Positions 1-6,410 of a DNA stretch of 7,468 nt are shown here, one piece after another (position 1 is the stretch's first letter; each line of letters opens with the position of its first letter). Under the pieces are notes generated by a model. That model saw only the letters and a list, made by a program, of their open reading frames with translations. It was not told the DNA's origin and ran no database searches. The position numbers and the translations under genes are program-made. This DNA is from Alphaproteobacteria bacterium (GTDB taxonomy: Bacteria > Pseudomonadota > Alphaproteobacteria > Thalassobaculales > Thalassobaculaceae), in assembly GCA_028822575.1 (NCBI GenBank), contig JAPKDN010000146.1:1-7468 (forward strand), given 5' to 3'.

Positions 1-64
1 AAGCGCGCTTTAGCTGCCGGTTTTGCTTAAGCCAAGGAGCTGCCTGACCGGGGCAGGGGTGATA

Positions 65-118
65 TCGAAGCATTGCTCGACTTCATCCAACTTTGGATGG
101 CGAGCAATGGTGTTTCGA
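65..118. repeat. Long imperfect inverted repeat (hairpin)
   Basis: Three nested arms pair. TCGAA (65-69) pairs with TTCGA (114-118), CATTGCTCG (71-79) pairs perfectly with CGAGCAATG (101-109), and CATCCAA (84-90) pairs with TTGGATG (93-99). Small internal loops separate the arms, so about 21 base pairs form within 54 nt. No T-run follows on either strand, so it is not a textbook intrinsic terminator. It lies just upstream of the decayed response-regulator remnant. It could be a REP-like palindromic element, a terminator of a gene outside the window, or a regulatory hairpin. The pairing is directly visible; the function is unknown. Confidence 0.6.
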
Positions 119-133
119 GCTCGGGTTTGCTCC

Positions 134-533
134 ATGACCGAAATCACCGTCGCCAGGGAAATCGCAGTTATTAAACAGAAGACTGGTCGCTTGGTGAATG
201 ACAAGAGTTTCGATCGATCGTTCGTGCCTCGCTGACCGATATCGACCGACTGGTGATTAAACAGGCCGTCGATGATGCCTCGGTGCTAGAGATGCTCCAA
301 GCCGGTCCAGTGGACGCTATTGTGATGGACATTAACATGGCGCCCATGAACGGGTTGGTTTCCCTGAAAGCTATCCGCGCCGGCCCGGCTTCAACACATG
401 TCGTCATTCTGACCAGCCTGAATGACATCACGGTTTTTCGCACCTGTGGGGAGTTGGACTGTCAGGGATTGTTTTTTTAAAACCCGTAAGCAAGAGCGAA
501 TTGATTTCGAAACTGGCGCGCTGTGAGTTGCGA
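134..533 (+). pseudogene. Broken CheY-like receiver-domain response regulator
   Basis: A single receiver domain can be followed through three reading frames. Frame 2 (from ATG 134) gives the start, with a LVNDKSFDR segment where receivers carry their acidic pair. Frame 1 (about 217-477) gives the core, with VDAIVMDINM holding the phospho-acceptor Asp (codon 328-330), then MNGL and VVILTSLND with the conserved Thr/Ser. Frame 3 (from 480) gives KPVSKSELISKLA with the conserved Lys-Pro. The first shift lies between 202 and 235, where frame 1 is blocked before and frame 2 after. The second falls in a T7A4 run (472-482), just after which frame 1 stops. Intact, it would be a stand-alone receiver of about 130 residues that receives a phosphate from a histidine kinase. 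No kinase is in the window. Pseudogene status is inferred from two frameshifts and the equally broken gene beside it; sequencing error is the alternative. Confidence 0.72.
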
Positions 534-843
534 ATGGTCACTGCGCGAGGGGGGCATTATTGGGGTGTCGATGTGTAGGCGATTGTTCTGGTTGACGATG
601 ACGGCGTTCCGGCGCCCACCCCTTCAACGAAACTGGAGGTGGCGCGCCTGGGGCATGAGGTCAAGAGTGTCAATTTCGCGCGCTGAAGCCCAAGGACGTG
701 CTGGCGGAGGACCTGCGCGCGAGCAACGGTAACTCAAGGTACCCGCCTGAACTGAGTTGACCGGCATGATCATCGACTGTTTACAGGACTTGAAAAAGAT
801 GGCCGCGATCTATTAGCCCGTTGTCGAGCGCGAGGTCGAATAG
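534..843 (+). pseudogene. Remnant of a second response regulator with a C-terminal output-linker domain
   Basis: Frame 3 continues from the first remnant. ATG 534 opens a short lead, a TAG (576-578) interrupts it, and then AIVLVDDD (579-602) gives a typical receiver first strand with its acidic cluster, followed by LEVARLGHEV. The receiver core, with phospho-acceptor Asp, Thr and Lys, is absent. The sequence passes almost directly (about 671) to frame 2, ALKPKDVLAEDLRASNG, and then to frame 1 (739-840), VPA-stop-TELTGMIID, LKKMAAIY-stop-PVVERE. This matches the roughly 50-residue module, usually LRPGMVLAEDL..DG.LL..G..LT, that follows receivers in some HD-GYP/HDOD-type regulators. Lesions are the stops at 576, 748, 814 and 841, shifts near 671 and 735, and a probable loss of about 90 codons. 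The family match is from recalled consensus, not a search. Confidence 0.6.
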
Positions 844-961
844 ATCTGAAGCATGAACCACCCGCTGGATTCGATCGGGTGAGCGGGCGAGGTTTCTTGA
901 TCGAATAATGCTCTGACGTATTGCAACTAAAGACAAATTCTCACCTCAGACCCCGCCATAC

Positions 962-2749
962 TTAAAACGCCGCCTCGTCCAGGGTCATGACCAGCGCCCC
1001 ACCACTGATAATGGGCCCCAGCAAGGCGGGCGCTTGGCTCAGATGGGTTTCGGCGAAGAACTGGGCGGTGACCAGCTTGTTCTCCAGGAAGCCGGCGTCG
1101 CCAGAACCGTCGGAGAGTTGTCGTCGCGCCTCGATCGCACCTCGGGCCAACATCCAACCACCGCTGACCAACCCCATCATCTCGAGGAAGGGCACCGCGC
1201 CGCCGGCCGCGCGCGCGGGATCGGCGGGAATGCTCTCAACCAGCCAAGTGACCGCGTTGCCGACGGCCTCTACCCCGGATTTTAAATGTTTGGCGAGGCT
1301 GGCCTCGGCGGCATTGGTGGTGTCCAGCGCGGCCATGGTGCCCCGTACCGCGTCGAGAAAGCCGCGCGCCATCTCGCCGCCATCGCGCGCGACCTTGCGG
1401 CCCAAGAGGTCCATCGCCTGGACACCGTTGGTGCCCTCATAGATTGTGGTGATCCGGGCGTCGCGATAATGCTGTCCGGCACCGGTTTCCTCCATGAAGC
1501 CCATGCCGCCATGAACCTGGATATTGGTCGAGGTGATTGCCAGCCCTGTATCCGTGCACCACGCCTTCACGACGGGGATCATAAGATCAAGCATCGACTG
1601 AGCTGCCGCCCGTTCCGCCGGGTCTTCCAACCGGTTGGCCCGATCCAGATCGGCGGCGACCCCATAGCAAAGCCCCCGCATCGCCTCGATCTGGCTCTTC
1701 ATGCTCATCAGCATGCGGCGCACGTCCGGGTGGTTGATGATCGGCGCACCAGCCTCACCGCCCTGGATCGGACGGCCCTGTACCCGCTCCTTGGCAAAGT
1801 TGGCCGATTGTTGATAGGCGCGCTCGGCGATTGCCAACCCTTGGAGGCCGACACCAAGCCGGGCGTTGTTCATCATCACGAACATATATTCGATGCCACG
1901 GTTTTCCTCGCCGACGAGATAACCGATCGCTCCGTTGTCCTCACCATAGGCCATGACGCAGGTCGGGCTGGCGTGGATGCCGATTTTATGCTCTAGCGAG
2001 ACCGGGCGTACATCGTTGCGCTGGCCAAGCGAGCCATCAGCATTCACCAGAAATTTCGGCACGATGAACAGTGACAGCCCCTTGGTGCCTGGAGGCCCCT
2101 CGGGCGAACGGGCCAGGACGAGATGGACGATATTGTCCGTCATGTCATGGTCGCCCCAGCTGATGTAGATCTTCTGACCCTTAAGCCTGTAGTGATCGCC
2201 CTCGCGGATAGAGCGGGTACTGATCGCGCCCAGATCCGTGCCGGATTGCGGTTCTGTCAGGTTCATGGTGCCGGCCCATTCTCCGGAGACCATTTTCTCC
2301 AGATAGGTGGCCTGCTGTTCTGGAGTGCCGTGGCGCTCAAGAGCGTCGATCGCCGCTTGGGTGAGCAACGGGCATAGCGTGAAGGACATATTGGCGGCGT
2401 CCCACATCTCCCAAAGCGCGGTCGACAGGGTCCAGGGCAGGCCCTGGCCGCCATGTTCGGGTGAGAACGGCACTGAATTCCAACCCGCCTCGGCCCATTG
2501 GTTATAGGCCGCGCCGAAGCCCGGCGCCGCTCGGACCACGCCGTTCTCGATCCGAGCGCCCTCGATGTCGCCCTTGTGGTTAAGCGGCGCCAGGACATTG
2601 CCCGAGAACTTGCCAGCCTCCTCGAGGATCTGATCCAGTAGCTCCTCGTCAAGCGGTTCCAAACCTGGAAGCGCGGCGATGCTTTGCATCCCCACCACGT
2701 GTTTCAGAACAAAACGTATATCGGCCAGAGGTGCGGCGTAAGCGGTCAT
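962..2749 (-). CDS. Acyl-CoA dehydrogenase, FadE5/DmdC-like, with extended C-terminal domain
   Basis: A flavoprotein of 595 residues that oxidises an acyl-CoA thioester to the trans-2-enoyl-CoA and passes electrons to electron-transfer flavoprotein. The order is a short N-terminal extension typical of this subfamily (YAAPLADIRFVL), the helical N domain to about 155, and the beta domain with the FAD/substrate motif TEPQSGTDLG (165-174). The C-terminal helical domain follows with QVHGGMGF (411-418) and IYEGTNGVQ, whose Glu438 is the expected catalytic base. An additional C-terminal domain of about 125 residues (from about 465) distinguishes this class from 380-residue short-chain enzymes. The class includes 3-methylmercaptopropionyl-CoA dehydrogenase (DmdC) and long-chain enzymes, so the substrate cannot be fixed here. 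ATG 2749 is chosen because GAGGG lies 9 nt upstream and the family usually begins M-x-x-Y-x-A-P. ATG 2758 would add three residues. No ETF or enoyl-CoA hydratase gene is adjacent. Confidence 0.93.
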   Translation of the reverse strand: MTAYAAPLADIRFVLKHVVGMQSIAALPGLEPLDEELLDQILEEAGKFSGNVLAPLNHKGDIEGARIENGVVRAAPGFGAAYNQWAEAGWNSVPFSPEHGGQGLPWTLSTALWEMWDAANMSFTLCPLLTQAAIDALERHGTPEQQATYLEKMVSGEWAGTMNLTEPQSGTDLGAISTRSIREGDHYRLKGQKIYISWGDHDMTDNIVHLVLARSPEGPPGTKGLSLFIVPKFLVNADGSLGQRNDVRPVSLEHKIGIHASPTCVMAYGEDNGAIGYLVGEENRGIEYMFVMMNNARLGVGLQGLAIAERAYQQSANFAKERVQGRPIQGGEAGAPIINHPDVRRMLMSMKSQIEAMRGLCYGVAADLDRANRLEDPAERAAAQSMLDLMIPVVKAWCTDTGLAITSTNIQVHGGMGFMEETGAGQHYRDARITTIYEGTNGVQAMDLLGRKVARDGGEMARGFLDAVRGTMAALDTTNAAEASLAKHLKSGVEAVGNAVTWLVESIPADPARAAGGAVPFLEMMGLVSGGWMLARGAIEARRQLSDGSGDAGFLENKLVTAQFFAETHLSQAPALLGPIISGGALVMTLDEAAF

Positions 2750-2758
2750 GGCGTTCAT

Positions 2759-2763
2759 CCCTC
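2759..2763 (-). promoter_or_regulatory. Shine-Dalgarno GAGGG deciding the dehydrogenase start
   Basis: On the - strand GAGGG abuts the upstream ATG (2758), too close to serve it, but stands 9 nt from the second ATG (2749). A second purine stretch, AGGGA, sits 11 nt before ATG 2758, so the upstream start is not fully excluded. Confidence 0.5.
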
Positions 2764-2838
2764 GGCAATTCCCTGCGGGGCGAGCCCGCTGTTTAATTGC
2801 TCCTTAGCTCAAGTTTTGGTGCGTGTCCATTGCGACTG

Positions 2839-2852
2839 CGACACCGGTGTCG
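2839..2852. promoter_or_regulatory. Perfect 14-bp palindrome, candidate operator
   Basis: CGACACCGGTGTCG is a perfect inverted repeat about 90 bp upstream of the acyl-CoA dehydrogenase start codon. Its length and symmetry fit a dimeric repressor site, and TetR- or GntR-type regulators often control fatty-acid genes. The regulator identity is inference, and no regulator gene is in the window. Confidence 0.4.
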
Positions 2853-2865
2853 ACACTGCGCAAGT

Positions 2866-2885
2866 TTGGGGTCTCGCGAGCCCAA
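2866..2885. promoter_or_regulatory. Imperfect palindrome upstream of the dehydrogenase gene
   Basis: TTGGG (2866-2870) pairs with CCCAA (2881-2885) around the self-complementary CTCGCGAG (2873-2880), leaving only a 2-nt bulge (2871-2872). It lies 13 bp from the perfect palindrome at 2839-2852. It may be a second operator site or an RNA hairpin in the leader. Structure is visible; role is inferred. Confidence 0.35.
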
Positions 2886-3004
2886 CTGTGAGCGAAGTCG
2901 AATGACAATGACGTATAGTTGGTGTGCAAAGAGTCAACGCATTGCTTCGCCCTGGGGGGTAAAGGTCTAGGCAGAAATTTAACGAATATTCACAGGAACA
3001 AACC

Positions 3005-3127
3005 ATGGTTAACATCACTATCTCATCGGCTATCGACGCCCCTGATTTAAGCAAAAAACGTCAATTGCTCTTCGCGACAACATTCAAACCCCAGCCCGAA
3101 CCGCCGCCACCCATCGTGTGGTCATAG
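3005..3127 (+). CDS. Doubtful small ORF, 40 residues, hypothetical
   Basis: An ATG at 3005 opens a 40-codon frame ending in TAG (3125-3127). It encodes a hydrophilic peptide beginning MVNITISSAIDAPDLSKKR and ending in a proline-rich tail (QPEPPPPIVWS). AGGA stands 7 nt before the ATG, a good ribosome-binding arrangement and the main support. It is convergent with the serine hydrolase gene and overlaps that gene's last 44 bases, so the proline-rich tail may simply reflect the antisense of its alanine/arginine-rich 3' end. No promoter is evident and I recognise no family. It could well be chance. Confidence 0.2.
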   Translation: MVNITISSAIDAPDLSKKRQLLFATTFKPQPEPPPPIVWS

Positions 3128-4292
3128 CGATCCGCGAATGGTCGAGCGGGAGGGCCTGGGAGGAGAATTTGGCGATGACCAAGTCGCGCTTAGCATCCAC
3201 GAACAGGTTCTGGCCATGCACACCGACCCCGAACAGCATCGGGCCGTTTCTGGCACCATTTGGCGCACCGGCACTGGGACGCTCAGTATACCACTTGGAG
3301 CGGTAATGAATTGGGATTCCAGGAAAATACGATGCGAAGTCGCCGTTGTCCCAGGCCTCGTGATCGCCATTGCTGGCGATATCGGCGATCCAGGCGGCCG
3401 GCACGATCTGTTTGCCACCTCGCGCGCCCTCTTGTGCGACTAATTGGCCGACCAGGGCGAGATCGCGGGTTGTCGTACACATGCCGCCGGCGGCGCGCGG
3501 TGCGCCCAAACGGTCGACGGTGACATAGGCGGCGCGGCTGGCGCCCATTGGTCGCCACAACAACTCACTGATCAAATCAACATAGCGGGCGCCGGCGCAC
3601 CGCTCAATGATCCAGCCCAACAGGTCGGTATTCGGCGATACATAGTGGAAGGGCCCGCCATGGGGGCCGCTGGTTTCGGTCAGGTTGCCGTAGAAGTTTC
3701 TGAGATCGCTTGGGCTCTCGCTGGGGCCAAGCGGGTTCCAGTTGGTGGCCTTACGATACTGGATAATGGCACCGGAGGTGGCGAGGTAATCCTCGTCGAA
3801 CTCGATCCCGGCCCTCATATCCAGCAAGTGCCGCACCTTGGCGCCGGCATAGGCGGTGTCCTTGACCTCGGGGATAGCGTCAGTGACCAGGCGCTCCAGA
3901 TCCAGCACACCCCGGTCCACCAGGATCCCAGCAAGCAGGCCAAGCATGGATTTGGAGACCGACATTAGGATATGGCGCGCGGTGACATCCATGCCGTTAG
4001 CATAGCTCTCATGGATGATCCGCCCGCCCTTTAGGATCACCAAACCATCGGTATCGGTTGCGGCCATGAAGTCGTCGAGATCCAGGCTCTCACCGTCGTC
4101 GTTGGTAACGGACAAGCCTGAGAGATCCATCGGCGCCTCCACCGACAATGCGACCGTGTCCGGGTCGTTGGCGATCTCCGCCGAGGCAACGACCTCGCGG
4201 ACATGATGGAAGGCCCATTTGTTGAAGGGCTCGGTTCGCCAGTTCGCCAGTGTTACCTGTTCAGCAGCGTGAGCTGGGAAGTGATGCATCAT
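3084..4292 (-). CDS. Serine hydrolase/esterase of the class C beta-lactamase fold (NylB-like)
   Basis: A 402-residue serine hydrolase of the beta-lactamase/transpeptidase-like superfamily. The nucleophile motif SxxK is S111-V-S-K114 in MSVSKSM, the Tyr motif is Y217 in HYVSPNTDLLGWIIE, and a GVHGQNLFVD segment (356-365) stands where the third active-site motif is expected. The positions agree closely with the Ser112, Lys115 and Tyr215 recalled for 6-aminohexanoate-dimer hydrolase NylB (about 392 residues). An N-terminal block, VTLANWRTEPFNKWAFHHVRE (13-33), is a recurrent lead of this subgroup. There is no signal peptide, so it is probably a cytoplasmic amidase or esterase rather than a periplasmic beta-lactamase. 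The natural substrate is unknown. ATG 4292 and ATG 4289 are both possible starts, with no strong ribosome-binding site. A promoter candidate lies 45 bp upstream, and the gene is probably monocistronic. Confidence 0.9.
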   Translation of the reverse strand: MMHHFPAHAAEQVTLANWRTEPFNKWAFHHVREVVASAEIANDPDTVALSVEAPMDLSGLSVTNDDGESLDLDDFMAATDTDGLVILKGGRIIHESYANGMDVTARHILMSVSKSMLGLLAGILVDRGVLDLERLVTDAIPEVKDTAYAGAKVRHLLDMRAGIEFDEDYLATSGAIIQYRKATNWNPLGPSESPSDLRNFYGNLTETSGPHGGPFHYVSPNTDLLGWIIERCAGARYVDLISELLWRPMGASRAAYVTVDRLGAPRAAGGMCTTTRDLALVGQLVAQEGARGGKQIVPAAWIADIASNGDHEAWDNGDFASYFPGIPIHYRSKWYTERPSAGAPNGARNGPMLFGVGVHGQNLFVDAKRDLVIAKFSSQALPLDHSRIAMTTRWVAAVRAGV

Positions 4293-4858
4293 AGCGAACC
4301 CCGACGTTATGCCAAGCCAACCCCATCGGGCATTGGATTTTCGCTACCGGCGACCATGCTGTCAATTCTGACGGTTCAAAATCATCCTCCAACGATTGGA
4401 AGCTTTTTGAGGTTGTTGGTCGGATTGGTGCAAGTTTCTATCACACCACCCGCGATCGCCACCACGCAGAGCCGGAGCAAGGCCGCGGCCGATATTAAGG
4501 TGAGGCAGATAACCGTCTGAGCTGGCATCAAGATAATCTTATGGCGCCCCTCTTCGGAGACCGGCCTCTGGGGCAAGAACATTGCTCCCGGTATTTTGGC
4601 GTTGATTTTGGTGATACTTTGCGTGCTGCCTCTCGTCAGGGTTAGCACCCCACCTGGAGTCACAGGCGTTAATCCAACCCTTGCTTTGCCCATCTAGAAC
4701 GGGAAAGGGGACATAGGCACCCTGGCGTTTTAATGCGAATCAACCGTCATAAAGAGATCTCATCCAGCCGGTAAATGTGGTTAAAATTCGCACCTAGAAC
4801 CAGAGCGCGTTATGGCTCGATCTCACCACTACCGCCACTCGCGGCTCGCCCGCTTGGC
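4293..4858. other. Long intergenic region with no supported gene
   Basis: These 566 bp separate the FAD oxidoreductase end from the serine hydrolase start. They hold the hydrolase promoter candidate. A - strand open frame of 103 codons (4693-4382) contains one hydrophobic stretch but has no ribosome-binding site, and its ATG follows directly on a TAG. A purine-rich stretch (4701-4731) resembles sequences seen beside REP-associated or IS200-like transposases. The region seems more AT-rich than the flanking genes. No terminator with a T-run was found after the oxidoreductase stop, and no conserved domain was recognised in any frame. It may be ordinary spacer or an old insertion scar. Confidence 0.55.
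4337..4365 (-). promoter_or_regulatory. Candidate sigma-70-type promoter for the serine hydrolase
   Basis: On the - strand TTGACA (4365-4360, perfect -35) is followed after exactly 17 bp by GAAAAT (4342-4337, 4 of 6 matches to the -10). The predicted transcript would start about 37 nt before ATG 4292. The geometry is good, the -10 is moderate, and activity is inferred. Confidence 0.45.
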
Positions 4859-6325
4859 TCAAATAACCTTACCTGGATTCATCAGCCCCTGCGGATCCAG
4901 CGCCGCCTTGATGGTCTTCATCATGTCGAGCTCGACGTCGGACTTATAGCGGGTCATTTCCTCGCGTTTGAGCCGGCCGATTCCATGCTCCGCGCTAATC
5001 GATCCATGGTGGGCCTGAACGGTGTCGTGCACCGCCTCGTTGATGGCGCCCCATTTCTCCAGAAAAGCCTCGCGTTTTCCGCCCTCGGGCTCGGCGATAT
5101 TGAAATGCAGGTTGCCGTCACCGGCATGGCCAAAGGCCACCAGGCGCGCTTTGGGCTCGACTTTTTGGACCGCCGCCCAGGCATCCGCGTAGAAGGCGGG
5201 GATTGCCGATACGGGGACGGAGATATCGTGTTTGATCGAGGCGCCTTCGAGCTTCTGCGACTCGCTGCCATTCTCCCGCAACGCCCAGAAGGCCTGGCGC
5301 TGCTGTTCCGATTGCGCGATGGCTGCGTCCAGGATAATGCCATCCGCCATGGCCTGACTGAGGATCGCCGCAAAGCTTTCCCCCAGCGCGTCGTCGTCTT
5401 TGGCCGTGGTCACCAGTTCTAGCAACACATAATGATCATGCCGATCGGTTAGTGGATCAGTGGTGCCTGGGATGTGTTTTAGGATCAGGTCGACTACCAA
5501 ACGCGAGATCAGCTCGAAAGTCTCGACTCTATCGCCGCTTTCACTCCGGGACCGATCGAGCAGATCCATCGCTGCCGGCACGTCACGCACTGCGCAAAAG
5601 GCCGAATGAATAGCCCGTGGTTTGGGAAACAGTTTCAGGACCGCTGCGGTGATGATCCCGAGCGTGCCCTCGGCGCCTAGAAACAATTGCTTGAGGTCAT
5701 AACCGGTATTATCCTTGCGCAATCCCTCCAAACCTTCCCAGACCCGCCCGTCCGGCAACACCACTTCCAAACCCAACACCAATTCCTTGGCGTTGCCATA
5801 GCGCAGCACATTGGTGCCGCCAGCATTGGTTGAGAGGTTGCCACCGATCATGCAGCTTCCCTCAGCGGCGAGACTGAGCGGGAAATAGCGGTTGGCCTCG
5901 GCCGCCGTCGCTTGCAGAGATTGGAGCACGCATCCGGCTTCAACGGTCATTGTGTAATTCGTCGTGTCGATTGCCCGCACCTTGTTCATCCGAGCTAAGG
6001 ACAGAACGATCTCCTCACCACTCTCCAAAGGGACAGAGCCACCGCACATGCTGGTATTGCCACCCTGGGGCGTAATCGGCAGCCGTGCGTCTGCACAGAT
6101 CTTCACGACTTCAGCAACCTCGGCGGTGTTAGCAGGTCGCACGACCATCTGTGCCCGGCCCTCGTAATAGCCGCGCCATTCCACTAGATGCGGGTGCATC
6201 TCATCGGCGTCAGTGGTCCAGCCGCGGTCGCTGACCACGGACTTGATCCGTTCGATCGCGGCGGCCTGGGCGGAGGTGGGTTGATAGGGCGTATCGGACA
6301 GGGGGTTGGAGGCCGGTGCGGCCAT
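4859..6325 (-). CDS. FAD-binding oxidoreductase, GlcD/D-2-hydroxyglutarate dehydrogenase-like
   Basis: A 488-residue flavoprotein predicted to oxidise a D-2-hydroxy acid (D-2-hydroxyglutarate, D-lactate or glycolate type) to its 2-oxo acid, usually passing electrons to ETF, cytochrome or quinone. The N-terminal FAD-binding PCMH-type domain (about 56-235) shows PQGGNTSMCGGSVP (86-99), GGNLSTNAGG (161-170) and FLGAEGTLGIIT (215-226). The C-terminal oxidase domain (about 238-487) shows FGHAGDGNLHFNI (398-410) and SAEHGIGRLKREEM (444-457). His400, His407 and Glu446 are the likely metal-site residues of D-2-hydroxyglutarate/D-lactate dehydrogenases. The end LMNPGKVI is typical. Length is normal and nothing is disrupted. 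No glcE or glcF is adjacent, which favours a single-subunit enzyme over glycolate oxidase. It starts 85 bp after the Sua5 stop on the same strand and may share its transcript. AGGAG 6 nt before ATG 6325 supports the start. Confidence 0.93.
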   Translation of the reverse strand: MAAPASNPLSDTPYQPTSAQAAAIERIKSVVSDRGWTTDADEMHPHLVEWRGYYEGRAQMVVRPANTAEVAEVVKICADARLPITPQGGNTSMCGGSVPLESGEEIVLSLARMNKVRAIDTTNYTMTVEAGCVLQSLQATAAEANRYFPLSLAAEGSCMIGGNLSTNAGGTNVLRYGNAKELVLGLEVVLPDGRVWEGLEGLRKDNTGYDLKQLFLGAEGTLGIITAAVLKLFPKPRAIHSAFCAVRDVPAAMDLLDRSRSESGDRVETFELISRLVVDLILKHIPGTTDPLTDRHDHYVLLELVTTAKDDDALGESFAAILSQAMADGIILDAAIAQSEQQRQAFWALRENGSESQKLEGASIKHDISVPVSAIPAFYADAWAAVQKVEPKARLVAFGHAGDGNLHFNIAEPEGGKREAFLEKWGAINEAVHDTVQAHHGSISAEHGIGRLKREEMTRYKSDVELDMMKTIKAALDPQGLMNPGKVI

Positions 6326-6331
6326 GTTTGG

Positions 6332-6336
6332 CTCCT
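6332..6336 (-). promoter_or_regulatory. Shine-Dalgarno AGGAG of the FAD oxidoreductase
   Basis: AGGAG with a 6-nt spacer (CCAAAC) precedes ATG 6325. It is the clearest ribosome-binding site in the window and fixes that start. Its presence allows independent translation after the 85-bp gap from Sua5. Confidence 0.7.
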
Positions 6337-6410
6337 GGGCAATGTTCCTTCTTATCTAAACTACTTGAATAGCAGGACAGCGCTCCGACGGGCAACCTGT
6401 GCGGACGGGA

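Larger units (their letters stand above)
2764..3083. other. Intergenic region between the dehydrogenase and serine hydrolase genes
   Basis: About 330 bp lie between the start of the dehydrogenase gene and the end of the hydrolase gene, both on the - strand. The stretch should hold the dehydrogenase promoter and leader. It contains two adjacent palindromes (2839-2852 and 2866-2885), a 10-bp palindrome AACCATGGTT (3001-3010), and a G/C hairpin (2776-2790) near the dehydrogenase start. A short doubtful + strand ORF begins at 3005. The best promoter match on the - strand, TTGACT at 2937-2932 with TATACG at 2917-2912, has only a 14-bp spacer and is not convincing. No decayed gene was recognised. 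Confidence 0.6.

Noticed and set aside
10..204. Small - strand frame over the hairpin and the receiver start
   Set aside because: It contains the inverted repeat and runs antisense to the receiver remnant. Its 41-residue tail (from Met at 144) resembles nothing I recognise, and no ribosome-binding site supports it.
523..732. 69-codon + strand frame
   Set aside because: It is Arg/Trp-rich and out of frame with the visible receiver and output-linker motifs, so it is a shadow of the decayed gene.
861..887. CCCGCT/AGCGGG hairpin between the pseudogene and the dehydrogenase end as a terminator
   Set aside because: A 6-bp stem with a 15-nt loop and no following T-run on either strand is too weak to call.
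1286..1996. 236-codon + strand open frame opposite the acyl-CoA dehydrogenase
   Set aside because: It lies wholly antisense to a strongly supported gene, shows no recognisable domain, and is explained by codon bias of the GC-rich opposite strand. The same applies to + strand frames at 3444-3968 and 4775-5422.
2912..2937. TTGACT/TATACG as promoter of the acyl-CoA dehydrogenase
   Set aside because: The spacer is only 14 bp and the -10 is partial. The true promoter was not identified.
3047..3083. T6 run after the serine hydrolase stop (- strand) as a terminator
   Set aside because: The run is present (3053-3058 read on the - strand), but I could not find a convincing G/C stem immediately before it.
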